A stretch of 11,356 bases of DNA from NCBI GenBank assembly GCA_030587505.1, contig JAUQYY010000151.1:1-11356 (forward strand), given 5' to 3'. This DNA is from Candidatus Sigynarchaeota archaeon. GTDB taxonomy: Archaea > Asgardarchaeota > Jordarchaeia > Jordarchaeales > Jordarchaeaceae. The position numbers and the translations under genes were made by a program. The notes under the pieces were generated by a model that had not been told where the DNA came from, did not search any database, and was given only the letters and a program-made list of their open reading frames with translations. The stretch's first letter is position 1. Each line of letters opens with the position of its first letter. Positions 1-4,951 of the stretch are shown here, one piece after another.

Positions 1-2
1 TT

Positions 3-335
3 TCCCACTCCTCAATGACTGTCGAAAACGCGACAAACGCGATGATTCTCAAGCTCGGCGGTGACGAAGCAAAGAACCTGGAGCAATCAGTAGTTTGGTC
101 GCGGTTCTTAAGAGAGTGAAACCCGAATTGTTGAAAAGACAACAAGTATGTGAAATTGGTAGAGAAAGGAAAAGAGATACAGAAAGAAGTTGTCTACGCA
201 CGGTACACCCTAAAGATGGCCGGCAAGTGGGTGACTCCCTTGGAATATTATACCCGGGAAAAAACCAAAATGATTGTTGACGAAGCCAAATTTGTGGTCG
301 ATGTAATAAAAACACATCTTAAGAAAACATTCTAA
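3..335 (+). pseudogene. HEPN-domain protein, 5'-truncated by window edge, frameshifted
   Basis: Read from base 3, the frame gives HSSMTVENATNAMILKLGG, which resembles the first conserved helix of HEPN proteins, then meets TGA at 117-119. The next frame over (from about 95) carries VLKRVKPELLKRQQ, and the original frame resumes about 144 (YVKLVEKGKEIQKE...) and runs to TAA at 333-335. The second half, with RYTLKMAGKWVTPLEYYT, looks like the C-terminal HEPN helices that follow the usual R...P.E.Y pattern. Joining the three pieces gives one continuous HEPN-like protein, so I infer two compensating frameshifts rather than three small genes. HEPN proteins are commonly toxins or RNases paired with MNT nucleotidyltransferases. 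The 5' end is outside the window, so a partner gene there cannot be seen. A sequencing error is an alternative explanation for each single-base break. Confidence 0.6.
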
Positions 336-388
336 AAACAGCCAAAGAATAAAACGTTTAGACCCCCCGAAGAGAGACCTCGCAGCGA

Positions 389-602
389 TCACACGCACAA
401 ACCCTTGAAAACTTGAGTCAAACAAAACGGTAGAAACCTCTCGAAATGACCACCACGGAAATCATAGCGATCGAAAACAAGACACTCGTCGAAAGAGCCC
501 AAAACACAAACAGCCACTGCGTATGCAAACAAAGCAGAAGAAAAAGAATCCAGAGACTCAATGTATAATTTTTTACCATGCTTCAATAATCAAAACTTTC
601 AT
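389..602 (-). pseudogene. Possible remnant of a VapC-like PIN toxin
   Basis: On the minus strand an ATG at 602 opens MKVLIIEAW, similar to the first strand of PIN toxins (MKVLID.W), and stops at once. A different frame from 586 then gives DSFSSALFAYAVAVCVLG followed by CLVFDRYDFRGGHFERF, which resembles the last PIN segment with its acidic residue and terminal D..F motif. The central half of a PIN domain is missing. If real, this is an internally deleted vapC. The similarity rests on short stretches and may be chance. Between 336 and 637 I see nothing else convincing; a 40-codon plus-strand ORF at 446-568 has no recognisable features. Confidence 0.22.
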
Positions 603-637
603 AACTCGTATACCAAATTTGTTCTTAGATAAATTAC

Positions 638-952
638 ATGCGCTTTTTTACCATTCGCATCCCGCCAGAAATCAAAAACGAGATGGACAAATTGAAGGAC
701 GAGATCAACCGGAGCAAGGAAATAAACGAATCCATAAAGAGCAAAATCCAAGAACAAAAGAAAAGAAAAGCCCTGCAGGTTGACAGGTTCGTGGAAGTCA
801 AAAGGATAATCTACAATCCCAACCGCGGAGTACCCGTATCGCCTCTAGTGTACACCCCCGCAGAGTTGGAAGAGCGTCTCAGAATAGGGGACGACTTCAC
901 AAAAGAAATCCTCCAGAAGGGAGTTGTCCTGTATGAAAGAACAGGTAGCTGA
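638..952 (+). CDS. Chimeric VapB-like antitoxin / MNT nucleotidyltransferase C-terminus
   Basis: This is an intact 104-residue ORF from ATG. Residues 1-45 (FTIRIPPEIKNEMDKLKDEI, then a Lys/Glu-rich helix) resemble the N-terminus of archaeal VapB antitoxins, with a ribbon-helix-helix type strand followed by a helix. Residues from about 48 on (VPVSPLVYTPAELEERL, then FTKEILQKGVVLYE) match the usual end of minimal nucleotidyltransferases, where a YTPEE.E segment and a GVVLYE strand close the fold. The nucleotidyltransferase core GS...D.D is absent, so nucleotide transfer is not expected. A HEPN gene starts inside its 3' end (933), which is the normal MNT-HEPN order, so the C-terminal half probably kept its native position and lost its 5' half to an incoming vapB piece. 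It could be a dead fusion or a working DNA-binding or toxin-binding antitoxin. No clear Shine-Dalgarno precedes the ATG. Confidence 0.6.
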   Translation: MRFFTIRIPPEIKNEMDKLKDEINRSKEINESIKSKIQEQKKRKALQVDRFVEVKRIIYNPNRGVPVSPLVYTPAELEERLRIGDDFTKEILQKGVVLYERTGS

Positions 953-1311
953 AGAATGGATTCAGAGAGGAAAACACGACCTGGAGGCTGCAAAAATTCT
1001 CCTCGGGCACGGAAAGTACCTAGATGTGGCTGTCTTTCACATTCACCAGGCAATCGAGAAGCACCCAAAAGTACCTCATCCACAAGGGCTGGGTGTTAAA
1101 GAAAGTACACGACCTCGAACCACTCATAACCGAAGCCACGGGTTTTGACGCTTCCTTTAAAAAGTATCTCGACCTCGGCAGAAAATCAACCGCATTCTAC
1201 TACGAGCAACGATACCCTCCATGTCCCATCACCTCCAACCGAGAGAAGAAGTAGAAAAATCCCAAAAAAGCAGAGGAAATCATAAACAAACTGAAAGAAG
1301 AGATGAAGTGA
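933..1311 (+). pseudogene. HEPN-domain toxin-like gene with at least three frame breaks
   Basis: From ATG 933, overlapping the chimeric gene by 20 bases, the first frame reads KEQVAEEWIQRGKHDLEAAK and then FHIHQAIEK, the classic first two HEPN helices. After about 1065 the protein continues in another frame: YLIHKGWVLKKVHDLEPL, the canonical HEPN turn, and on to the RYPP segment near 1213. A further shift gives PREEVEKSQK and another gives KAEEIINKLKEEMK, ending at TGA 1309-1311. The pieces line up end to end as a complete HEPN protein of about 125 residues, so the gene was full-length and then decayed. Its position directly behind an MNT C-terminus fits the standard MNT-HEPN toxin-antitoxin pair. 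It is unlikely to make a functional product. Confidence 0.78.
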
Positions 1312-1403
1312 TGAAACCATAATTTTCCCCTCCACCCCAAAACCAACCCCACCCCTCACTCTAGACTAGTGCGTAGAGTAAAAAACGGTTCCTCAACGCG
1401 TGT
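1312..1403. other. Short intergenic stretch with small inverted repeat
   Basis: It is C-rich then mixed sequence. The only structure I see is a 6-bp inverted repeat, ACTCTA at 1358-1363 and TAGAGT at 1374-1379, with a 10-base loop. I see no promoter or gene here. Confidence 0.3.
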
Positions 1404-1659
1404 ATGAGCTGCAGAAACCAAAACACACTCAAGTTAAGAGTTCTTCAAGACTTTAAACGGGGGAATAAAACCCCATTCTTATCATTTCTGATAACAAAAA
1501 AGTTACCCTGCTCTCCCGAAACAATTTTCCCATTCACAGCCAAAACCAGTACACCTACGGTGCCCGACACCTACGGTACCCGACAACCGCATCACCCTCT
1601 CCGAGGCGGTAACACTCAGAAGGCCGAGGGGGAAGCTCTCCAAAACCCTTGTTAAATAA
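1404..1659 (+). pseudogene. Small hypothetical gene, frameshifted by a 16-bp tandem duplication
   Basis: An ATG at 1404 opens a frame that reaches FPFTAKTSTPTVPD around 1567 and then changes character (HHPLRGG...). The +1 frame beyond the repeat gives VPDNRITLSEAVTLRRPRGK and ends KLSKTLVK with TAA at 1657-1659. The switch falls exactly on a tandem repeat (1553-1584) whose 16-base unit shifts the frame by one. Deleting one unit joins the two halves into an ORF of about 80 codons. I do not recognise the family. The basic tail and the position beside other toxin-antitoxin remnants hint at a small accessory protein, but this is weak. The upstream part may not be coding. Confidence 0.35.
1553..1584 (+). 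repeat. 16-bp tandem duplication
   Basis: ACCTACGGTGCCCGAC (1553-1568) is followed directly by ACCTACGGTACCCGAC (1569-1584), with one mismatch. Sixteen is not a multiple of three, so the duplication breaks any frame through it. It looks like a slippage or repair scar that has since gained a substitution. Confidence 0.9.
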
Positions 1660-1790
1660 TCCTTTAAACCCACCGGACTGTCAACTACCCACGGCTATAA
1701 GCCTGTGGGCTTGTAGGTGAATCATAATGGATTATTCCGAAGTCATCATTCATCCCTACATTGGGCACGTTGACGGGTGCCTGTCCAAGC
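1655..1790 (-). ncRNA. Predicted omega (guide) RNA region at the tnpB 3' end
   Basis: In characterised IS200/IS605 elements the omega RNA covers the last part of tnpB and the right end, and its guide is the flanking DNA just past the element. Here that would place the scaffold within roughly 1685-1790 and the guide within about 1655-1684, all read on the minus strand. The hairpin at 1688-1709 is the visible part of the scaffold. The coordinates are inferred from family knowledge; neither the RNA start nor the exact element end can be read from the sequence. Confidence 0.4.
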
Positions 1791-2848
1791 CGAGCCAGCT
1801 CGAGCTTGGAGAGGTTCAAGGAGGCGACGTAGTCGGCGTTGTGTTGGAATCCGCAACGAATGCAGCGGAAGAGCGGTTGTGTTCTTCTATTGGCTCTGTC
1901 GATGTGTCCGCATCTTGGACAGGTCTTAGAAGTGTTCCTTGGATTGACATAAACTACTGGGATTCCTTTCTCAAGAGCTTTGTATTCGATAAGGGATTGA
2001 AGTTTTCTGAACGACCAGCTGTGGAAATCTCCATTCTGACCTTTCCTGTGTTTAGCTCGGTTCCTGATTCCAGTCAGTTTTTCCATAACAACTACGTCAC
2101 CCTCTTTAAGGGCGCTCACAAACTTCCTGCTGACTTGATGCAGCACGGTATTAACCCATCTTCTCTCCTTTTTACTCAGCCGTTTCAGTCGGCGTTTAGC
2201 CGATTTCGTGCCTTTGGATTGGAGAGAAGAGCGGAGCTCCCTGAAACGGCGTCTCTTCTTGAGGATGCTCTTTCCCTTAACCTTGAAGCCGTTGGAGGCG
2301 ACGAGGAGGTTGTTCATGCCTATGTCAACACCGATGGGGTTGCTTCCTTTAGGTTCTGGAATCTCCCTCTCAACTGTGATGTGAAGAAAGAACTGCTTGT
2401 CTCTGTAAACCAAGACCGCGTGGGTAGGCCTAGCATCTTCAAGAAGTTTCCTCTGGTAATCTCCTATGTCGAGTGGAGGCTTAACTCTCTTCCGAACCGT
2501 AGAGATGGACGCATGGACGCCGTCAGGTTTGTAGATAAGCCTGAAAAGCCGCTCATCCAAGTCCATAGAAAGCTTTGTGAACTTCAGGAGTTTGTCTCGT
2601 CTCTGCTTGTAGGCTTTAGCCACTCTGTCTCTGGCTCTTATCGCAAGATTTGCAGGGAGATTGAACTCTTGTCTCGTCTCCCGATAAACCATGTGGTGAA
2701 GAGCAACGGGGTTGAACACCCGCCTTTCAAAGGCTACCTTAGAAATATAGTTACAAGCATCACGAAAAGCCTCTATTGTGCTAAGCAGTTTCTCAAAGTC
2801 TTCAGCGGATGGCTTAAGTTTACAGACCACGGTCCTGGAGAGCTTCAT
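1685..2848 (-). CDS. tnpB: TnpB, RNA-guided DNA endonuclease of an IS200/IS605-type element
   Basis: The reading frame is complete, 387 residues from ATG 2848. I prefer this start to the in-frame ATG at 2860 because it begins MKLSRTVVCKLKPS, the usual TnpB opening, and lies about 25 bases below an AT-rich TATA-like block. The RuvC-like triad is present: D175 in GVDIGMNN, E256 in VVVMEKLTGIR, and D339 in NADYVASLNL. The four zinc cysteines are C310, C313, C329 and C332. An Arg/Lys-rich helical segment lies between the first two catalytic motifs. TnpB proteins cut DNA with a guide RNA made from the element's downstream end. Here the last codons (AYSRG, stop at 1685-1687) lie in that end's hairpin, so coding sequence and guide-RNA scaffold probably overlap. 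The length and motifs suggest an active protein, though no transposase accompanies it. Confidence 0.93.
   Translation of the reverse strand: MKLSRTVVCKLKPSAEDFEKLLSTIEAFRDACNYISKVAFERRVFNPVALHHMVYRETRQEFNLPANLAIRARDRVAKAYKQRRDKLLKFTKLSMDLDERLFRLIYKPDGVHASISTVRKRVKPPLDIGDYQRKLLEDARPTHAVLVYRDKQFFLHITVEREIPEPKGSNPIGVDIGMNNLLVASNGFKVKGKSILKKRRRFRELRSSLQSKGTKSAKRRLKRLSKKERRWVNTVLHQVSRKFVSALKEGDVVVMEKLTGIRNRAKHRKGQNGDFHSWSFRKLQSLIEYKALEKGIPVVYVNPRNTSKTCPRCGHIDRANRRTQPLFRCIRCGFQHNADYVASLNLSKLELARLGQAPVNVPNVGMNDDFGIIHYDSPTSPQAYSRG
1688..1709. repeat. Right-end hairpin of the tnpB element
   Basis: CCCACGGC (1688-1695), loop TATAA, then GCC-T-GTGGG (1701-1709) with one bulged T. It lies at the extreme 3' end of tnpB and includes its last codons. 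Confidence 0.75.
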
Positions 2849-2861
2849 TTCAAAAAACATA

Positions 2862-2880
2862 TATGCTTTTTAAATATTTA
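2862..2880 (-). promoter_or_regulatory. TATA-like promoter of tnpB
   Basis: On the minus strand the block reads TTAAATATTTAAAAAGC. Its centre is about 25 bases before ATG 2848, the spacing expected for a leaderless archaeal transcript. It lies within the last codons and stop of mntA. Confidence 0.5.
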
Positions 2881-3388
2881 ACGGTTCTCCAATTCCCCCC
2901 CACGACTGAAGCCGTGGGTTTCCTTGGAGGGATTTTGATGATTTTTCCCGAATAACACGTTTTTCCAGTCTGGCCTTCAGCCTTCTCCTTCTCTCTATCC
3001 CCTGCAGTATTTCCTTGTAGCTGGAAAACTGGTTCTCCTGGTAGCGCTTCTCCACATCCTTCCACAGCCTACGGTAGTAGTAGAAGTACTCAGAGATTTC
3101 CAAGGGGTCCCCGTAGACCACAGCGTAGTTTGAGAACACCTCAGCCTTTATGTGTAGGGGGAGCGTTTCAAATATCCTAACATCATAACCGGGCGGAGTT
3201 TTTCCAAGAAGACTCCGCATAACCCTCAAATTGGCATCCACATCCTCGGTTCTCGTGACCACCGCCACATCAACGTCCGATCGGGGCGTAGCCTCACCCC
3301 TCACCCAGCTACCGTAAACCACCACCCAAAAACCGCTCAGAGCCCTAAGGTCCCTTCTAATATCCTCAAGGGATTTCTCGCAAGACAT
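2870..3388 (-). CDS. mntA: MntA-type antitoxin, minimal nucleotidyltransferase
   Basis: Numbering from ATG 3388 (MSCEKSLEDI), G26-S27 and D38, D40 form an exact GSX10DXD motif in VYGSWVRGEATPRSDVDVAV, the metal- and nucleotide-binding signature of MNT proteins. Such proteins neutralise HepT by transferring AMP from ATP to a tyrosine next to the HepT active site. hepT lies directly upstream and overlaps this start by 23 bases, so the pair is co-translated. In-frame TTG 3412 is an alternative start. The fold should end after the Lys/Arg-rich helix RRRRLKARLEKRVIREK. The following residues, SLQGNPRLQSWGGIGEPLNI, are encoded by the end hairpin and flank of the tnpB element and stop at 2870-2872, so the native C-terminus and stop codon have been replaced. 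The catalytic part is intact and it should still work unless the new tail interferes. Confidence 0.88.
   Translation of the reverse strand: MSCEKSLEDIRRDLRALSGFWVVVYGSWVRGEATPRSDVDVAVVTRTEDVDANLRVMRSLLGKTPPGYDVRIFETLPLHIKAEVFSNYAVVYGDPLEISEYFYYYRRLWKDVEKRYQENQFSSYKEILQGIERRRRLKARLEKRVIREKSSKSLQGNPRLQSWGGIGEPLNI
2887..2929. repeat. Left-end two-tier hairpin of the tnpB element
   Basis: The inner stem CCCACG/CGTGGG (2899-2904 and 2913-2918) extends by a wobble pair and a further G-C pair around a four-base loop. An outer stem CTCCAA/TTGGAG (2887-2892 and 2924-2929) encloses it. It lies inside the reading frame of mntA. Confidence 0.75.
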
Positions 3389-3761
3389 CCTCAACCACAC
3401 CCAAAAATTCAAAAATACCTGTCACCACGTCGCCCAGTTCCCCCCGCACAACACTCTCATCAAACTTGTCATATTTATGAACTATCGCATTTCTCAGGCC
3501 ATTCAGCTTTCTCAAAAAGTCCGCCACACCTCTCTTAATGACTCCTCCGGACTCCAGTTTCTCCACGTTGGAGTAGTCATCTCCCACCTCAAATCCGAGA
3601 TCCTTAACCAGCATGGCAACAATACTCATTATAGCCTCTATGCTCGTGTGCAAACGGTACAGTAAGGCTTCAAACTGATACTCGTCATCAAGATTCGGAG
3701 GTAGATCCCCAAGCTTAGAGGCAACATAGTCAATCTTTCTCCTGTACTGAGACCTTCTCAT
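3366..3761 (-). CDS. hepT: HepT-type HEPN toxin ribonuclease (DUF86)
   Basis: A 131-residue, mostly helical protein with the signature R90-NAIV-H95-K-Y97, an exact RX4HXY motif. In HepT toxins the Arg and His form the RNase site and the Tyr is the residue AMPylated by MntA. The N-terminal helices (YVASKLGDL, then FEALLYRLHTSIEAIMSIVA) and the DLGF...YSNVEKL segment are typical of DUF86. The ATG at 3761 is preceded by GGTGATT (minus strand, 3764-3770), a good archaeal Shine-Dalgarno at close spacing, and an AT-rich AATTAAAGG about 45 bases upstream could be the promoter. hepT precedes mntA with overlapping ends, as in known HepT-MntA pairs. Unlike the other two HEPN genes in the window, this one has no frame break, and it sits with a usable antitoxin. 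Confidence 0.9.
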   Translation of the reverse strand: MRRSQYRRKIDYVASKLGDLPPNLDDEYQFEALLYRLHTSIEAIMSIVAMLVKDLGFEVGDDYSNVEKLESGGVIKRGVADFLRKLNGLRNAIVHKYDKFDESVVRGELGDVVTGIFEFLGVVEDVLREIP

Positions 3762-3780
3762 CGAATCACCGTCTAATAAG

Positions 3781-4110
3781 AGGAAGGGTATTCCCCCCTT
3801 TAATTCCTTTTCATTCCCTCGCCCCGGAGCATTAACCTAGTTTTTGAAGGATCAAGTTCACCGTCCCGCTCCCCGCTCTAGATTTCACAACTTCCCTCGT
3901 AGCCAAGTTTGCGCAGGAAACCATTTCGCCGATTTACCAGCGTCTCGTAGGCTGAAAGCTTAATACAGAGCTTTCTCTCTATCTCTTTGAACCTCTCCGC
4001 TTTCTCGATAAACCACAACCACACGCCGGTTAACCGACCTGATCAACCTCCTACTCGAATAAAAACAAAACCCTTAATAGAAAAAATCCAAAAGGGAGAT
4101 CAAGTAATGG
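3781..4110. other. Non-coding or degraded stretch upstream of hepT
   Basis: Apart from the hepT leader at its left end and the possible minus-strand fragment at 3878-4024, I see no gene. A plus-strand frame ending LIEKIQKGDQVMGI with TGA at 4116-4118 runs straight into the following hairpin block and might be the tail of a lost element gene, but it has no recognisable domain. Confidence 0.3.
3878..4024 (-). pseudogene. Unrecognised gene fragment of about 48 codons
   Basis: A minus-strand frame from GTG 4024 to TAG 3878-3880 encodes WFIEKAERFKEIERKL, then KLSAYETLVNRRNGFLRKLG, a strongly helical, charged sequence that reads like the C-terminal end of a real protein. The frame is closed by TGA not far upstream, and no good start or ribosome site accompanies it. 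I do not recognise the family. It may be the end of a decayed gene or a very small intact one. Confidence 0.35.
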
Positions 4111-4275
4111 GAATCTGACATCCTCTCCGCCCTGAAGGGCGAAGTTTCCTACTCATATAGATATGAGTAGGGGGCGTGCCACCGCACCGTTAATGATTCC
4201 CGTAGGGATTATCTCACCCTGAGCGAGCCCTATATCGCATTCATCCCCGCCCTGAGGGGCGGGGCCTTCTGCGTG
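4111..4275 (+). mobile_element. Hairpin block, probable IS200/IS605-derived non-autonomous element
   Basis: About 160 bases hold four hairpins. (1) CGCCC/GGGCG at 4128-4141, within TGACATCCTCTCC...AAGTTTCCTAC. (2) A perfect 11-bp palindrome CCTACTCATAT/ATATGAGTAGG at 4148-4171. (3) A nested stem TAGGG/CCCTA (4203-4207, 4228-4232) enclosing CTCA/TGAG. (4) A perfect 8-bp CCCCGCCC/GGGCGGGG at 4245-4264. Hairpins 1 and 4 share flanks (CATCCTCTCCGCCCTGAAGG versus CATCCCCGCCCTGAGGGGCG) and lie in the same orientation about 115 bases apart. I recall the GACATCCTCC...CCCTGAAGGGC type of sequence from ends of archaeal and bacterial IS200/IS605 elements. There is no room for a gene between them. A solo guide-RNA-like or other structured RNA is the main alternative. 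Confidence 0.5.
4148..4171. repeat. Perfect 11-bp palindrome
   Basis: CCTACTCATAT and ATATGAGTAGG are separated by only two bases (AG). It lies between the two GC-rich hairpins of the surrounding block and could also act as a protein-binding dyad. Confidence 0.9.
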
Positions 4276-4290
4276 GAATATGTAGGACTA

Positions 4291-4303
4291 GTGTATAAAT
4301 TTT
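4291..4303 (+). promoter_or_regulatory. TATA-like promoter of the TIGR04076-like gene
   Basis: GTGTATAAATTTT is a good archaeal TATA match. It is about 47 bases before the TTG start, leaving a short leader of about 20 bases that includes GGGTTGA. It lies just right of the hairpin block, which may therefore influence expression. Confidence 0.5.
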
Positions 4304-4343
4304 ATGAAAAAACACGTAAAATCATAAAAAGGGTTGAACCAAA

Positions 4344-4643
4344 TTGTTAGAAATCGTAGTCCACAGGATAAAGGGGAAGTGCCCCGTCTACAAGGTCGGC
4401 GACAGAATAACAATAAAAGACCCGGAAATCGTTCTACACAAGACGGATGCCCTATGCACACACGCACTATCAACACTCCTCCACTATGCTCTTATCCTGG
4501 AACATAACTGGTGTCCGGTTAAACTCGGACTAACCACACCAGACAACCCGGAACACGCATACCTGCAATGTGTCGACCCCGGTGAACCATACACCGAAGG
4601 AGGGACAGTCATATTCAAATGCAAAAGAATAGAAAATGAATAG
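4344..4643 (+). CDS. TIGR04076 family small protein, function unknown
   Basis: The 99-residue sequence starts LEIVVHRIKGKCPVYKVGD and ends PGEPYTEGGTVIFKCKRIEN. The KG.CP...GD opening, the central ALCTHALSTLLHYALIL segment, and the Q-C-x-DPG.PYTEGGTVIF closing strand are, from memory, the hallmarks of the TIGR04076 family, small proteins widespread in archaea and anaerobic bacteria with no assigned function. The conserved cysteines (in GKCP, ALCTH, QCVDP) could bind metal. TTG 4344 is the only start available, because TGA at 4335-4337 closes the frame just upstream. A downstream frame begins ATGAATAG across its stop, a possible translational coupling to the doubtful coding region that follows. 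Confidence 0.8.
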   Translation: MLEIVVHRIKGKCPVYKVGDRITIKDPEIVLHKTDALCTHALSTLLHYALILEHNWCPVKLGLTTPDNPEHAYLQCVDPGEPYTEGGTVIFKCKRIENE

Positions 4644-4666
4644 GGAATCGACAAACGGAAATATAA

Positions 4667-4896
4667 AAGATCCTTTTCACCGACGGAGCGGGGCTCACAG
4701 TGTCGAGCCGCCGAGAAGGGTGCACGGGCTGGGCGTGCGAATTAATTCACTCCATGGAACAAAAACCACGTCCGATACAATACTTCGCCGAAAGAATCTT
4801 TCAGGACGAAAGGATCCCGGATTGAACGAGGAAACCAAAGTTATAACAGCCGAAAAACGGCGACCCGCGGCAAAAAACATCCATGAAAAATTGTGA
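4667..4896 (+). pseudogene. Possible small gene split over two frames
   Basis: One frame gives REGCTGWACELIHSMEQKPR then IQYFAERIFQDERIPD, stopping at 4823-4825; the next frame continues GLNEETKVITAEKRRPAAKN and ends at TGA 4894-4896. Both parts read like genuine protein, and one frameshift near 4815 would unite them. A TATA-like ATATAAAAGA lies at 4661-4670, and GTG 4700 is a possible start for the first piece. A frame from ATG 4636 overlapping the previous stop is another possible beginning. I do not recognise the family; the paired cysteines (GCTGWAC) are its only notable feature. A short hairpin GCCG-AAAAA-CGGC lies at about 4849-4861. Coding status is uncertain. Confidence 0.3.
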
Positions 4897-4914
4897 CTAC
4901 GCGCCTGGCTAAGC

Positions 4915-4928
4915 ACAAAATTTATTAC
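4915..4928 (+). promoter_or_regulatory. TATA-like promoter of the membrane protein gene
   Basis: ACAAAATTTATTACC lies about 28-35 bases before ATG 4952. That spacing predicts a leaderless or nearly leaderless transcript, and no Shine-Dalgarno is seen before the ATG. Confidence 0.5.
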
Positions 4929-4951
4929 CGCCGTTTAACAAATCAGACTTC

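Larger units (their letters stand above)
1685..2930 (-). mobile_element. IS200/IS605-type, tnpB-only insertion element (approximate ends)
   Basis: The unit has a tnpB gene and no TnpA transposase gene in or beside it. A hairpin lies beyond each end of the gene. The one downstream of tnpB (1688-1709) pairs CCCACGGC with GCC(T)GTGGG. The one upstream (2899-2918) pairs CCCACG with CGTGGG, and a further outer stem pairs CTCCAA (2887-2892) with TTGGAG (2924-2929). Both read CCCACGGC-like when viewed on the minus strand, as expected for IS200/IS605 ends, which carry subterminal hairpins rather than terminal inverted repeats. The exact cleavage points are not visible; the right boundary could lie some bases either side of 2930, and the left some bases below 1685. 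The upstream end overlaps the 3' end of mntA. A TnpA acting in trans would be needed for movement. Confidence 0.72.

Noticed and set aside
49..425. Minus-strand frames opposite the first HEPN remnant
   Set aside because: The plus-strand HEPN similarity explains the region and the antisense products show no domain.
1727..2881. 384-codon open frame on the plus strand across tnpB
   Set aside because: It is fully antisense to a TnpB with every catalytic and zinc residue in place, and its translation shows no recognisable motif.
4111..4275. Hairpin block considered as a CRISPR array
   Set aside because: There are only two similar units, they are imperfect, about 115 bases apart, and no regular spacers exist.
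4680..4745. GC-rich stretch considered as a tRNA or structured RNA gene
   Set aside because: There is no T-loop GGTTC-type motif, no acceptor stem pairing and no CCA-adjacent end.
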